The translations under genes and the position numbers were made by a program. A stretch of DNA of 56,814 bases, taken from assembly GCA_018662405.1 (NCBI GenBank), contig JABJGE010000092.1, positions 1-56,814 on the forward strand. Direction: 5' to 3'. The stretch comes from Campylobacteraceae bacterium (lineage in GTDB: Bacteria > Campylobacterota > Campylobacteria > Campylobacterales > Arcobacteraceae). The notes below the pieces were generated by a model. It saw only the letters and a program-made list of their open reading frames with translations, did no database searches and was not told where the DNA came from. Positions 17,156 through 26,109 of the stretch are shown piece after piece. Each line of letters begins with the position of its first letter. The stretch's first letter is position 1.

Positions 17156-18741
17156 TATTTTGGTTCCTGTTCATTATATGTTTTGTCATTATATTCATAT
17201 ATTTCATTATCATCATCTTCATACATTACAACTTCACCTTCTTCAGAAATATAAGTATGGTGATTTCCTACATTTGGTCCAAGTACTTCATACACTGGTA
17301 CATAGTCATCATCTGGTGTAATATTATCTCTTTTTCCACGAGCAATAATATGAATAGGTGTACCTTCAAAGTTTAAGGCACCTCTTAGGAAATTAATTAA
17401 GTATCTTTTATAAGAGAAGTGAAGCATTTTAGGTTTATTCATAACCAGTGCAAATGTAGGTGGTGTAGATTTAAACTGTGTAGAGAAATAAATTCTTAGC
17501 ATATTTCCATTTGGTGATGGTAAAGAGTGCCTTCTTGTAGCGGCATTAATGATTTCATTAATTCTAGATGTAGGTGTTCTTCTGTTAAAGTTATCATAAA
17601 TTTCGAATAATTTTTCTTGAAGTTTATCAATACTTCTTCCTGTTTTAGCAGAAACTACAACAACTGGAGCATAATAAAGAAATTTGAATTTACCTCTAAT
17701 CTCTTCTACCATCTCTTTGTATGGTTTCATTGTTTCGTCCCATTTATTAAGAACAATAATAGTTCCTAGAGCAAATTTATCTACAAGACCAGCAATTTTT
17801 TCATCTTGATCTGTAATTGGTAAACTAGCATCAATTACAATTAATGCTAGATTTGCTTGTGCTAACATATCGTTTGTTCTCATTAAAGCGTATTTTTCAA
17901 TACCTTCAATTTTACCTCTTCTTCTTAATCCTGCAGTATCAACGAATGTGATTTTCTTATCACCTACAAACATTGTCTCATCAACAGGATCAATAGTTGT
18001 ACCAGCTACTGGACTAACTACGGATCTTTCTTCTCCTACTAGGGCATTAAGAATTGAACTTTTTCCAACATTTACTTTACCAATAATTGCAACTTTTAGA
18101 TGATTATCTGGAGCATCAAGCTTTTTATCTTGTTCTTCTGATTCTAAATCTTCTTCTATTAAAAGATCTTCAAAAGATGGATCATCATTATCTAGTACAA
18201 CAGTATTTGCTTCAACATTTACAGGAAGTTCTTCATAAATCCATTCAAATAGTCTTTTTATACCACGGTTGTGTGAAACTGAAATACCAAACATATTTTC
18301 TTCATCGATTCCAAATTGATAGAAGTCCCAAAGCATATCTTTTTCTTTGTCATTATCAATTTTATTTACTACAAGAGCTAATTGTTTACCTAAAGCTTGT
18401 AATTCATAAAATAATTCTCTATCTCTATCGTCTGGAAGCTTTTTACCATCAACCATAAATAGAACTATATCAGCTTCTTTTGCTGTTTGTATGGCTTTTC
18501 TTTTCACATGCTTGAAGATTTTGTATTCACTATTATCTTCCATGATTTCACCTTTAGATTGTCCAATACCACCTGTATCTAACATCAAAGCTCGTCTATC
18601 TAGTATTTCTACCTCATGTCTTCTAACATCTCTAGTAGTACCAGATACATCACTTACAATAGCAATTCTTTTTTTCGCTATTCTATTAAATAGTGAACTT
18701 TTTCCAACATTTGGTTGCCCAATTAGTGCAATTTTTTTCAA
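17155..18741 (-). CDS. der: Ribosome biogenesis GTPase Der (EngA)
   Basis: A double GTPase needed for assembly of the 50S subunit. The first G domain has GQPNVGKSS (8-16), DTGG (55-58) and NKID (126-129). The second has GKVNVGKSS (221-229), DTAGL (268-272) and NKWD (near 325-328). The KH-like domain follows from about residue 390. At 528 residues it is longer than the roughly 440-490 usual, because of an acidic linker (about 184-212) and a Tyr/Asp/Glu-rich C-terminal tail of about 45 residues. The start overlaps the end of the mscS-like gene by 4 bases (ATGA). Confidence 0.97.
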   Translation of the reverse strand: MKKIALIGQPNVGKSSLFNRIAKKRIAIVSDVSGTTRDVRRHEVEILDRRALMLDTGGIGQSKGEIMEDNSEYKIFKHVKRKAIQTAKEADIVLFMVDGKKLPDDRDRELFYELQALGKQLALVVNKIDNDKEKDMLWDFYQFGIDEENMFGISVSHNRGIKRLFEWIYEELPVNVEANTVVLDNDDPSFEDLLIEEDLESEEQDKKLDAPDNHLKVAIIGKVNVGKSSILNALVGEERSVVSPVAGTTIDPVDETMFVGDKKITFVDTAGLRRRGKIEGIEKYALMRTNDMLAQANLALIVIDASLPITDQDEKIAGLVDKFALGTIIVLNKWDETMKPYKEMVEEIRGKFKFLYYAPVVVVSAKTGRSIDKLQEKLFEIYDNFNRRTPTSRINEIINAATRRHSLPSPNGNMLRIYFSTQFKSTPPTFALVMNKPKMLHFSYKRYLINFLRGALNFEGTPIHIIARGKRDNITPDDDYVPVYEVLGPNVGNHHTYISEEGEVVMYEDDDNEIYEYNDKTYNEQEPK

Positions 18742-19775
18742 TTCATTTCGCCTTTTTCAATATATATTGATTGTGATGGGAATGCAAAGCTTGCATTATT
18801 ATTCTCAATAATTTTCATAATATTAAAGTTTGTATCTTCTTTAACTGACATAAACTCTCCCCAATTTGTTGTTTTTGTAAAGTAGTAACAAAAAATATTT
18901 AAACTACTATTATCAAACTCTGTAAAATATATGTGTATAGTGTCTTGATGGATATCATTATGACTTTTAAGCATATCTTTTATCTGAGATACAATTGTTT
19001 CCATTGTTTGTACATTTGTATCATATGTTAGACCAAGTTTCATTTTTATTCTTCGTTTACCCATTTGCGACCAGTTTAATATGGCACTATTAGCTAAAAC
19101 TGCATTTGGTACAGTAACAAGTGCTTGTGCAAATGTTCTAACCTTAGTACTTCTTATTCCAATAGATTCGATAGTACCTTCTACATCAGGTGTTTTAATC
19201 CAATCTCCAATTTTAAATGGTCTATCACTGAAGATTACTAGAGAACCAAAAAGATTAGCAGCTGTATCTTTTGCAGCAAGAGCAAATGCCATACCTACAA
19301 GTCCTAGCGATGCTAAGAATCCACTAATATTGTAACCCCATTCTTGTAAGATTGATACAAAACCAATTGCAATTACTAAAAACTTTAAAGTTTTAACAAT
19401 AAAGTTAGCAATATCTTCACTTAATTCTTTACCAAATTTAGATGTAAATTTGTGAATTATACCAGATAAAGGAGTTAGTGTATTAAATATAATCCAAAAA
19501 ATCGAGAATGCAAAAGCTGATCTTATAAGGTTTGTAGCAATGGTATCAAAACTTGAACTAAATGATAAAAAATCTTTTGCTATTGAAATACCAATAATTA
19601 TAATTAAGAAATCAATAGGTTTTTTTATAGCTTCAACTAGTTTATCATCAAAATCAGTTTTTGTTTTCACTGTTAATTTTGTTAAAAATGAAATTACTAT
19701 TTTTCTAAAAAGAACTCTTAAAAATAAAAAGGTTGAGAATGCAATAACGGCATATATTAAATTATTATCTATCAT
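18738..19775 (-). CDS. MscS-family small-conductance mechanosensitive channel
   Basis: An inner-membrane channel that opens under membrane tension to release solutes. Residues about 5-25, 50-70, 80-105 and 130-165 are hydrophobic. The pore-lining helix with ISGFLASLGLVGMAFALAA (about 149-167) and then KDTAANLFGS begins the conserved MscS core. The beta domain follows, with FKIGDWIKTPDVEGTIESIG (about 187-206) and STKVRTFAQALVTVPNAVL. At 345 residues it is somewhat longer than E. coli MscS (286), with an extra N-terminal helix. It is the first gene of the mscS-der-DUF3817 operon; the -10 lies 7 bases ahead of the start, so the leader would be very short. Confidence 0.93.
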   Translation of the reverse strand: MIDNNLIYAVIAFSTFLFLRVLFRKIVISFLTKLTVKTKTDFDDKLVEAIKKPIDFLIIIIGISIAKDFLSFSSSFDTIATNLIRSAFAFSIFWIIFNTLTPLSGIIHKFTSKFGKELSEDIANFIVKTLKFLVIAIGFVSILQEWGYNISGFLASLGLVGMAFALAAKDTAANLFGSLVIFSDRPFKIGDWIKTPDVEGTIESIGIRSTKVRTFAQALVTVPNAVLANSAILNWSQMGKRRIKMKLGLTYDTNVQTMETIVSQIKDMLKSHNDIHQDTIHIYFTEFDNSSLNIFCYYFTKTTNWGEFMSVKEDTNFNIMKIIENNNASFAFPSQSIYIEKGEMN

Positions 19776-19781
19776 ATCGCG

Positions 19782-19787
19782 ATTATA
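19782..19787 (-). promoter_or_regulatory. -10 element for mscS-der-DUF3817
   Basis: On the minus strand TATAAT is followed by CGCGATATG. It lies so close to the ATG at 19775 that the transcript would be almost leaderless if this start codon is used. Confidence 0.5.
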
Positions 19788-19810
19788 TCATAATTTTGGT
19801 AATATGCAAT

Positions 19811-20704
19811 ATGATTATTGAAAACAATACAAGACTAGCAATAAAATACATGCTACTATCATCTTTTTTATTTGCTTTTACTGGTGCTTTTGCAAAGCTT
19901 TTAAGTGGATATATGAGTTCAGTAGAAGTTGTATTTTTTAGAAATTTTTCTGGTGTACTTATTATTTTATATGCAATATATAAATCACCTTTAAAACAAC
20001 AAGGTGGAAAACCGTTATTATTATTTATGCGAGGATTTATTGGTTTTTTTGCACTTCTTATGTATTTTTATAACATAGCAAATATACCATTAGCTGAAGC
20101 TCAGACATTTAATAAAATATCTCCAATATTTACAGCAATATTTTCATATATATTACTCAATGAAAAATTATCAAAGCTTGCATGGCTTGGTGTATTTGTA
20201 GGATTTATTGGAGTATTATTCATTACAGGCTTTGATGTGACATCGTTAAGTAAAACTGATTGGTTGGGTATATTAAGTGGGGTAGGAGCAGGACTAGCAT
20301 ATACTTCAATACGAGAACTAAAAAATTACTATGATAATAAAAGTATTGTTTTGTCTTTTATGGTTGTAGGTACTATTGGCCCTATGATTCTTATGCTTAT
20401 TGGAGAGTTTGTCTATATAGATAGTATGGATTGGATAATAGCAAAATTTATTATGCCTAGTGGCATAGCATGGATATATATAGTTGGACTTGGGGTATTT
20501 GCTACATTTTCACAATGGTATATGACAAAAGCATATTCATTAGCAGCTGGTGGAATGGTAGGTACAATAAGTTATAGTAATATTATATTTTCAATTATTC
20601 TTGGTATGATACTAGGGGATATGTTTCCATCTTTTATGGTTATTATAGGTATAATACTAGTAATTATAAGTGGAATTTTAGTTACATTAAAAATAAAAGC
20701 TTAA
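19811..20704 (+). CDS. DMT-family (EamA) transporter
   Basis: An inner-membrane transporter of the drug/metabolite family with two EamA repeats and about ten membrane helices over 297 residues. Typical features are the first helix SSFLFAFTGAFAKLLSG, FFRNFSGVL (repeat 1) and AEAQTFNKISPIFTAIFSYILLNEKL. The second repeat starts near residue 140, with a similar AYSLAAGGMVGTISYSNIIFSIILGMILGD stretch near its end. The substrate is not predictable. A TTG 15 bases upstream is in frame, but the ATG at 19811 gives the more usual start; no clear ribosome-binding site is seen for either. It is followed 13 bases later by the DUF6394 gene. Confidence 0.88.
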   Translation: MIIENNTRLAIKYMLLSSFLFAFTGAFAKLLSGYMSSVEVVFFRNFSGVLIILYAIYKSPLKQQGGKPLLLFMRGFIGFFALLMYFYNIANIPLAEAQTFNKISPIFTAIFSYILLNEKLSKLAWLGVFVGFIGVLFITGFDVTSLSKTDWLGILSGVGAGLAYTSIRELKNYYDNKSIVLSFMVVGTIGPMILMLIGEFVYIDSMDWIIAKFIMPSGIAWIYIVGLGVFATFSQWYMTKAYSLAAGGMVGTISYSNIIFSIILGMILGDMFPSFMVIIGIILVIISGILVTLKIKA

Positions 20705-20717
20705 GAGGAGAGTATAG

Positions 20718-21095
20718 ATGAATTTTGATAAGGTAATTGCAGGATTTTTTATTATCTTTGCTATGACATTAAATTTTGGATTTTTTTATGGTGAATTATC
20801 AGATATAACAATGCATAGTAGGTATGAATTATTTGCTGCAATTGTAATTAATATTATTGCTACAGTATTAAAGCTTGGTGATAGAACACAAATGGGCTCT
20901 GTACTTTTAGCAACATCATTAGTTGCTGTAATACAGCTTATCGCTGCTGCATCAGTTTGGGCAATTGCAGGATATAATGTTGTAATTTCACAGGAAACTA
21001 CGGCTGTAATTGTATCATTAAGTGGTGGTGCATTATTAGCAAATATTACATCTGTTATATTATATATTGGTGAGACAGTAAAGTCTAAACGATAA
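20718..21095 (+). CDS. DUF6394 family small membrane protein
   Basis: A 125-residue protein that is almost wholly hydrophobic, with four predicted membrane helices (about 5-25, 38-52, 61-85 and 95-117). A conserved-looking loop LKLGDRTQMGS lies between helices 2 and 3. I recognise it as the DUF6394 type found in Campylobacterota; no function is known. GAGGAG precedes the ATG. It lies 13 bases after the EamA gene and 21 bases ahead of the potassium channel gene. A link to the channel, for example as an accessory membrane subunit, is an inference from position only. Confidence 0.7.
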   Translation: MNFDKVIAGFFIIFAMTLNFGFFYGELSDITMHSRYELFAAIVINIIATVLKLGDRTQMGSVLLATSLVAVIQLIAAASVWAIAGYNVVISQETTAVIVSLSGGALLANITSVILYIGETVKSKR

Positions 21096-21116
21096 TATCT
21101 ATAAACTGGTATAAAT

Positions 21117-22817
21117 ATGAGAAATAGTGCACTTTGGATGATATTACATAAGATGAGAACACCATTTTTGGTGATTATCATCTCTTACACTATATCAATT
21201 ACAGGACTACTTTTAATAGAGGGTATGGATGCTAATGGCAATGCCTATCAAATGACAATATTTGATGCATTCTATTTTGTAACATATACTGCAACTACTA
21301 TTGGATTTGGTGAAACACCATTTGAATTTACTTACGCCCAAAGATTATGGGTAAGTGCTATGATTTATCTATCTGTAATATCTTGGTTTTATGCTGTTGG
21401 TACACTTGTTAGTTTATTACAGGATAAATTATTTTTATCTCAAATAGCTCAAAATAAATTTAAACGACAAGTTAATAATATTAAAGAATCTTTTGTCATT
21501 ATCCTTGGATACAATTATACTACAAGTGAAATTATTAAGATAATTAATGATTCAGATATTAGGGTAGTTGTTGTAGAAAGTGATCAACAAAGAGTAGATA
21601 GTTTAATGTTGGAAAATTTTACTCCAAATGTCCCTGCATTAAAAGCAAATTCATATGATGCACATACTTTAGAACTTGCAGGAATAAAATCAAAGTATTG
21701 TAAATCAGTAGTAACATTATATAAAACAGATGAGCTTAATTTAAGAGTAGCTTTAGCATCTAAAATGTTAAATCCAAATATAACAGTAGCTGCAAAATCT
21801 ACAACGCCGAATCATACTGAAAATCTAAAAGATTTAGGTGTTGAAATAGTTGAAAATCCATTTAAAATTATTGCCTCACATATAAATCATGCACTTAATG
21901 CACCAAATCTTTTGAAAATAGAAAGATGGATTTATCAAATTGGATTGCTAAGTGATTCACTGCCAACATTACCTCATGGTAAATATATAGTAAGTGGCTT
22001 TGGAAGAATGGGTAAAGAGATAAATAAAGTCTTTGAAAAAAATAATATAGATTGTCAATTTATAGAAATCGATTCTAATAAAGATGATAAAAAAATAGAT
22101 AAGAATATCAATATAATATATGGAGATAGTGATGATAAAGATATTCTTACTAAAGCAAACGTACAAGATAGTGTAGCAATTATTGCAGGTACAAATGATG
22201 ATACAGTGAATATATCTATTTTAAAAACAGCAAAAAAATTAAATCCAAATATAATTACAATTGCAAGAGAAAATAATATAGAAGATTTCTCTATATTTGA
22301 AAATGCAAAGATTGATCATATTTTTATGCCATCAAAAATATTAATTAATAAAACAACAAATGCATTAATTAAGCCTTCTGCTGATAAGTTTATAAAACAT
22401 TTAACAAAAAAAGATGAAGCATGGGGACAAAGTCTTGTGAAAAGATTAATCAATACTATTGATGAAAACCCTAAGTTGCATGTATTACATTTAACTAAAG
22501 ATACAGCTCCCGCAATTTTAGAAGAGATTGAAGAGAATAATGATAGTATGAAACTTGAAATACTAAAAAGATCACTTAGTAATAGGAAGATATCTAATAA
22601 TATTGTACCACTTATGATATATAATTCAAAAGATAAAAAAGAATTATTGCTACCTTCTTGGGATGAATTTTTAAGAGAAGATGATAAAATATTATTTGCG
22701 TGTGATAGTTATGCTATAGATGAGATAGAGTATATAGCAGAAAATTATTATGAACTTCATTATGTACTTACAGGTGAAGAAAAAAGTAAATTTAAATTAA
22801 AAGATAAAGGAATATAA
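21117..22817 (+). CDS. Potassium channel protein with two TrkA-N/RCK regions
   Basis: A two-helix ligand-gated potassium channel. The first membrane helix is about 15-35 and the second about 75-100. Between them TATTIGFGETP (58-68) is the pore and selectivity filter, reading TIGFGE instead of the common TVGYGD. A first Rossmann-like RCK domain follows (from about 120, SFVIILGYN). A second begins near 285 (YIVSGFGRMGKEI), with GDSDDKDIL and AIIAGTNDDT typical of NAD-binding TrkA-N folds. The last 120 residues may contain a TrkA-C-like ligand domain. At 566 residues it is longer than single-RCK channels. It is followed 3 bases later by kdsA. Confidence 0.9.
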   Translation: MRNSALWMILHKMRTPFLVIIISYTISITGLLLIEGMDANGNAYQMTIFDAFYFVTYTATTIGFGETPFEFTYAQRLWVSAMIYLSVISWFYAVGTLVSLLQDKLFLSQIAQNKFKRQVNNIKESFVIILGYNYTTSEIIKIINDSDIRVVVVESDQQRVDSLMLENFTPNVPALKANSYDAHTLELAGIKSKYCKSVVTLYKTDELNLRVALASKMLNPNITVAAKSTTPNHTENLKDLGVEIVENPFKIIASHINHALNAPNLLKIERWIYQIGLLSDSLPTLPHGKYIVSGFGRMGKEINKVFEKNNIDCQFIEIDSNKDDKKIDKNINIIYGDSDDKDILTKANVQDSVAIIAGTNDDTVNISILKTAKKLNPNIITIARENNIEDFSIFENAKIDHIFMPSKILINKTTNALIKPSADKFIKHLTKKDEAWGQSLVKRLINTIDENPKLHVLHLTKDTAPAILEEIEENNDSMKLEILKRSLSNRKISNNIVPLMIYNSKDKKELLLPSWDEFLREDDKILFACDSYAIDEIEYIAENYYELHYVLTGEEKSKFKLKDKGI

Positions 22818-22820
22818 AAA

Positions 22821-23621
22821 ATGATACTACTAACAGGACCATGTGTAATAGAAAGTAGAGATAACGTAATGAGAATTGCAGAAGAGTTATCATCTTTTTA
22901 TGAAGATAAAAGAATTGATTTTTATTTTAAAGCTAGTTTTGATAAAGCGAATAGAACTTCACTAGATAGTTTTAGAGGACCAGGATTAGATGAAGGATTA
23001 AAAATTCTTCAAGAAGTAAAAGATACATTTGGATACAAACTTGTTACAGATGTTCATGAATCATACCAGGTAGCTCCTGCTGCTGAAGTTGTAGATGTTG
23101 TTCAAATTCCTGCTTTCCTTTGTAGACAAACTGACTTATTAGTTGCTTGTGCTAAAACAAATGCTGCTGTAAATATTAAAAAAGGTCAGTTTTTAGCAGC
23201 AAATTCTATGGAGCATCCAGTGACAAAAGTACTTAAAACTAGAGGTATAGATGAGGTTAATTATCAAACATCAAAAGATAATAATGTATGGTTATGTGAA
23301 AGAGGGAATGTATTTGGTTATGGATCTTTAGTAGTAGATATGAAAAATCTTATTGCAATGAGAGAATTTGCTCCAGTAATTTTTGATGCTACTCATTCTG
23401 CTCAAGTACCAAGTACTGGAAGTACAACTGGTGGAAATAGTGCGGTAGTTCCAAGTTTAGCGAAAGCAGCAGCTTCTGTAGGTGTTGATGGTTTCTTTTT
23501 TGAAACACATTTTGATCCAAGTATTGCATTAAGTGATGGTCCAAATATGCTAACAATTCCAGATTTAAAAAATACGATAGAAGACATATTTAAAATACAA
23601 GAAGTATTAGGATATAATTAA
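22821..23621 (+). CDS. kdsA: 3-deoxy-8-phosphooctulonate synthase (KDO-8-P synthase)
   Basis: Condenses phosphoenolpyruvate with arabinose 5-phosphate to make KDO-8-P for the lipopolysaccharide inner core. Hallmarks are LLTGPCVIESRD near the N-terminus (residues 3-14), FKASFDKANRTS (36-47), GNVFGYGSLVVDM and FDATHSAQVP (about 189-198). Length 266 is typical. The cysteine in GPCVIE fits either metal-dependent or metal-independent types, and I did not assign which. AAGGA lies ahead of the ATG. It heads kdsA-ribH-nusB-pyrF, an order also seen in Campylobacter jejuni. Confidence 0.97.
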   Translation: MILLTGPCVIESRDNVMRIAEELSSFYEDKRIDFYFKASFDKANRTSLDSFRGPGLDEGLKILQEVKDTFGYKLVTDVHESYQVAPAAEVVDVVQIPAFLCRQTDLLVACAKTNAAVNIKKGQFLAANSMEHPVTKVLKTRGIDEVNYQTSKDNNVWLCERGNVFGYGSLVVDMKNLIAMREFAPVIFDATHSAQVPSTGSTTGGNSAVVPSLAKAAASVGVDGFFFETHFDPSIALSDGPNMLTIPDLKNTIEDIFKIQEVLGYN

Positions 23622-23649
23622 AAAAATTAAATAAGAATAAGGGAATATA

Positions 23650-24117
23650 ATGAATATTATTGAAGGAAATTTAAGATTAACTGGTAATGAAAAAATTGCT
23701 ATTATAAATGGAAGATTTAACCATATTATTACTGATAGATTAGTTGAAGGGGCTGCAGATGCTCTAAAAAGACATGGTGGGAATGAAGATAATTTAGATT
23801 TAATCTTAGTACCAGGTGCATTTGAAATTCCATTTGCTTTACAAAAAGCTTTAGAATCAGGTAAATATGATGCAATTTGTTGTGTAGGTGCTGTAATTAG
23901 AGGAGCTACTCCTCATTTTGATTACATTTCTGCAGAAGCTACAAAAGGAATTGCAAGTGCTACTATGGCACATGGTATTCCTGTTTCAAATGGTGTTTTA
24001 ACTACAGATACAATTGAGCAAGCTATTGAAAGAGCTGGTAGTAAAGTTGGTAACAAAGGTGCAGAAGCAATGGTTACTATTATTGAGATGTTAGACCTTT
24101 ACAAAGCGATGAAATAG
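23650..24117 (+). CDS. ribH: 6,7-dimethyl-8-ribityllumazine synthase
   Basis: Penultimate enzyme of riboflavin synthesis; it assembles into a large shell. The 155-residue sequence has [27 protein letters not shown] (near 56-67) and [16 protein letters not shown] (near 79-94), with the catalytic histidine in [21 protein letters not shown] follows near the C-terminus. AAGGGAA precedes the ATG. The stop codon shares one base with the GTG start of nusB (TAGTG), so translation of the two is coupled. Confidence 0.97.
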   Translation: MNIIEGNLRLTGNEKIAIINGRFNHIITDRLVEGAADALKRHGGNEDNLDLILVPGAFEIPFALQKALESGKYDAICCVGAVIRGATPHFDYISAEATKGIASATMAHGIPVSNGVLTTDTIEQAIERAGSKVGNKGAEAMVTIIEMLDLYKAMK

Positions 24118-24509
24118 TGGCGACTAGAACTCAAGCTAGAGAGTCTGTAATAGGACTACTCTATGCATATGATTTAGGTAATGAAGCTATTGCCAATCAT
24201 ATTGATGTTATTTTTGAAGATAAAAAGATTAGAAATAAGCAGAAAGAATTTGCTATTACATTATTTGATGGTGTTGTTAAAAATATTGATGCTTGTGATG
24301 AGCAAATCGTATCACACCTTGATAAAAGAGGTATTGATGATTTAGGAATAGTAGAAAAATCTATTCTAAGATTAGCAATATATGAAATTTTATTTTCATC
24401 ATTAGATAAGCCAATTATTATAAATGAAGCAATTGAACTTACAAAAAGATTAGCAAGTGATAATGCACCTAGATTTATAAATGGTTTACTTGATAAAATT
24501 AATAAGTAG
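24117..24509 (+). CDS. nusB: Transcription antitermination factor NusB
   Basis: NusB, with S10, binds boxA RNA and supports rRNA antitermination. The 130-residue all-helical protein begins ATRTQARESVIGLLYAYDLG and carries the family end motif KPIIINEAIELTKRLASDNAPRFINGLLDKI. The start is GTG, overlapping the ribH stop by one base. No better in-frame ATG exists near the N-terminus. The ribH-nusB neighbourhood is common across bacteria. nusA and rho are also in this window. Confidence 0.95.
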   Translation: MATRTQARESVIGLLYAYDLGNEAIANHIDVIFEDKKIRNKQKEFAITLFDGVVKNIDACDEQIVSHLDKRGIDDLGIVEKSILRLAIYEILFSSLDKPIIINEAIELTKRLASDNAPRFINGLLDKINK

Positions 24510-24515
24510 TCAACT

Positions 24516-25199
24516 ATGAAATTATGTGTTGCTTTAGACTTACCTAGTGCTAAGGAAAATCTTGAATTAGCTAAGAAAATTAAAGATTTTGATGTATGGT
24601 TAAAAGTTGGTTTTAGATCTTATATTCGAGATGGAAAAGAATTTTTAGATGCATTAAAACAAATAAATCCCAAATTTAAAATATTTTTGGATTTAAAGCT
24701 TTATGATATTCCTAATACAATGGCAGATGCTGCTCAAGAGATTAGTAAGCTTGGTGTTGATATGTTTAATGTACATGCAAGTGCTGGTAAGGTTGCTATG
24801 ACTACAGTGATGGATAGATTAAAAGATATGCCTAATAGACCTTTAGTTTTAGCAGTAACAGCTCTTACAAGCTTTGATAATGATAATTTTAAAGCTATAT
24901 ATGCAGAAGACATAGATAAGAAAGCAACTCAATTTGCAAAAGACACATATGAAGCAGGGCTTGATGGTGTAGTTTCTTCTGCTTTTGAAAGCTTTGATAT
25001 TAAACAAAATACATCTAGTGATTTTGTTACTTTAACTCCAGGTATAAGACCATTTGGTGAAGATGCAGGTGATCAAAAAAGAGTTGCAGATATTGCATTA
25101 GCTAAAAAAGAGTTAGTTGATTTTATTGTTGTAGGTCGTCCTATATATAAATCAACAAACCCAGCAGAAATAGTAGAGAAAATATTAAAAACTTTATAG
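24516..25199 (+). CDS. pyrF: Orotidine 5'-phosphate decarboxylase
   Basis: Final step of UMP synthesis. The active-site motif [12 protein letters not shown] is at residues 57-68, with D59, K61 and D64 forming the charged network. The phosphate-binding end has [17 protein letters not shown] and [11 protein letters not shown]. The 227 residues and this motif spacing match the short bacterial class. It starts 6 bases after nusB and ends the kdsA-ribH-nusB-pyrF run. Confidence 0.97.
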   Translation: MKLCVALDLPSAKENLELAKKIKDFDVWLKVGFRSYIRDGKEFLDALKQINPKFKIFLDLKLYDIPNTMADAAQEISKLGVDMFNVHASAGKVAMTTVMDRLKDMPNRPLVLAVTALTSFDNDNFKAIYAEDIDKKATQFAKDTYEAGLDGVVSSAFESFDIKQNTSSDFVTLTPGIRPFGEDAGDQKRVADIALAKKELVDFIVVGRPIYKSTNPAEIVEKILKTL

Positions 25200-25227
25200 T
25201 TTAAGTATTTTTTCAACTACTTTTATA

Positions 25228-25233
25228 TATAAT
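25228..25233 (+). promoter_or_regulatory. -10 element of tRNA-Ser
   Basis: TATAAT lies 13 bases ahead of the mature tRNA 5' end and is followed by TCCAAAC. A TTTTTTCAAC stretch upstream is the only -35-like signal. Confidence 0.5.
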
Positions 25234-25246
25234 TCCAAACTTACAT

Positions 25247-25336
25247 GGACGAGTGGGAGAGTGGCTGAATCCGCGCCCCTGCTAAGGGCGTGTATCCTTA
25301 CGGGTACCGAGGGTTCAAATCCCTCCTCGTCCGCCA
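25247..25336 (+). tRNA. tRNA-Ser (anticodon GCT)
   Basis: A 90-nucleotide class II tRNA. The acceptor arms GGACGAG and CTCGTCC pair fully and CCA is encoded (25334-25336). The anticodon stem CGCCC/GGGCG encloses the loop CTGCTAA with anticodon GCT at 25281-25283. The long variable arm (TATCCTTACGGGTA region) and the T-loop GGTTCAAAT are present. It reads AGC and AGT codons. Confidence 0.98.
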
Positions 25337-25434
25337 CTTAAATATACATAAATCATAAAAATTACAATAAAATCAAAGTTTAAATTATAAATTAAAAGAT
25401 ACAATTCCACAATAATTAATATTAAGGAAATACA

Positions 25435-25899
25435 ATGTTAAAATCAATATTCTTATTTACATTTATCATTACATCATTAGTAGCTGATCCTGCTAAGCAT
25501 TCTACATATGTTGTAGATTTAATGACAAAAGCAAAAAAACTAATTAAGCCAATATCACCTAAAGAATTTTACACTCTTGTAGATGAGGATGAAGTTGAAT
25601 TTATTCAATTAGATGTTAGGGAAGATAATCAATATGGTCATGGAGAAATATTTGCACTAAATACAGTAAAACTTACTCGTGGATATGTAGAGTATAAGAT
25701 TGAAAAAGAGATCAAAAATAAAAATGCAAAAATTATTGTTGTATGCTGCTCTGGTAAAAGAGCATTACTTGCAGGAAAAACACTTATTGATCTTGGATAT
25801 AAAGATGTATCATTTTTAGAAGGTGGAGTTAATGGTTGGCTAAATTCAGGATATCCATTAGATACGGTATTTGGTGAACTATATTTAAATAGAAAATAA
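25435..25899 (+). CDS. Exported single-domain rhodanese-like sulfurtransferase
   Basis: The first 17 residues form a Sec signal peptide (cleavage near SLVA-DP), placing the protein in the periplasm. The rhodanese domain spans about 38-145, with FIQLDVREDNQYGHGEI (57-72) and the active-site loop CCSGKRA. C104 aligns with the catalytic cysteine and C105 is an extra neighbouring cysteine. GGVNGWLNSGYPL (130-142) is the usual domain end. Such proteins carry sulfur as a persulfide; a link to the sulfide dehydrogenase-like cluster 14 kb away is possible but unproven. AAGGAA precedes the ATG. It stands alone between two tRNA genes. Confidence 0.88.
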   Translation: MLKSIFLFTFIITSLVADPAKHSTYVVDLMTKAKKLIKPISPKEFYTLVDEDEVEFIQLDVREDNQYGHGEIFALNTVKLTRGYVEYKIEKEIKNKNAKIIVVCCSGKRALLAGKTLIDLGYKDVSFLEGGVNGWLNSGYPLDTVFGELYLNRK

Positions 25900-25919
25900 T
25901 ATTTTATATTTAAATATAG

Positions 25920-26005
25920 TGGTGCGACCGGCGAGATTTGAACTCGCACATCCGAAGGACACTACCCCCTCAAGGTAGCGTGTCTACCAATTCCACCACG
26001 GTCGC
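25920..26005 (-). tRNA. tRNA-Leu (anticodon GAG)
   Basis: An 86-nucleotide class II tRNA on the minus strand. The acceptor GCGACCG pairs with CGGTCGC, and CCA is encoded at 25922-25920. The D-loop region TGGTGGAATTGGTAGACACGC is typical of tRNA-Leu. The anticodon stem CTACC/GGTAG encloses TTGAGGG, giving anticodon GAG at 25971-25969. The T-loop GTTCAAATC is present. It reads CUC and CUU codons. Confidence 0.98.
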
Positions 26006-26065
26006 AAAGAAATAGAATTATACCAAAAGCTCCTTAGCATTACATCATATTCAGTAAATTTTAGA

Positions 26066-26071
26066 TATAAT
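26066..26071 (+). promoter_or_regulatory. -10 element of the aspS promoter
   Basis: TATAAT followed by CCAAAA lies 39 bases ahead of the aspS start. The preceding sequence is AT-rich without a clear -35. Confidence 0.55.
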
Positions 26072-26109
26072 CCAAAAAAATATAACAAATATATTATTGT
26101 GGAGAATTT

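Noticed and set aside
17025-17376. Two plus-strand frames over der and the DUF3817 gene
   Set aside because: They are antisense shadows rich in His, Phe and Ile with no family resemblance; der is certain.
20786-21181. Minus-strand 131-residue frame opposite the DUF6394 gene
   Set aside because: The plus-strand frame has a GAGGAG site, a membrane-protein pattern and fits the spacing; the reverse frame has none of these.
25920-26005. tRNA-Leu as the attachment site of an integrated element
   Set aside because: No integrase, no repeated tRNA 3' end and no foreign-looking genes on either side.
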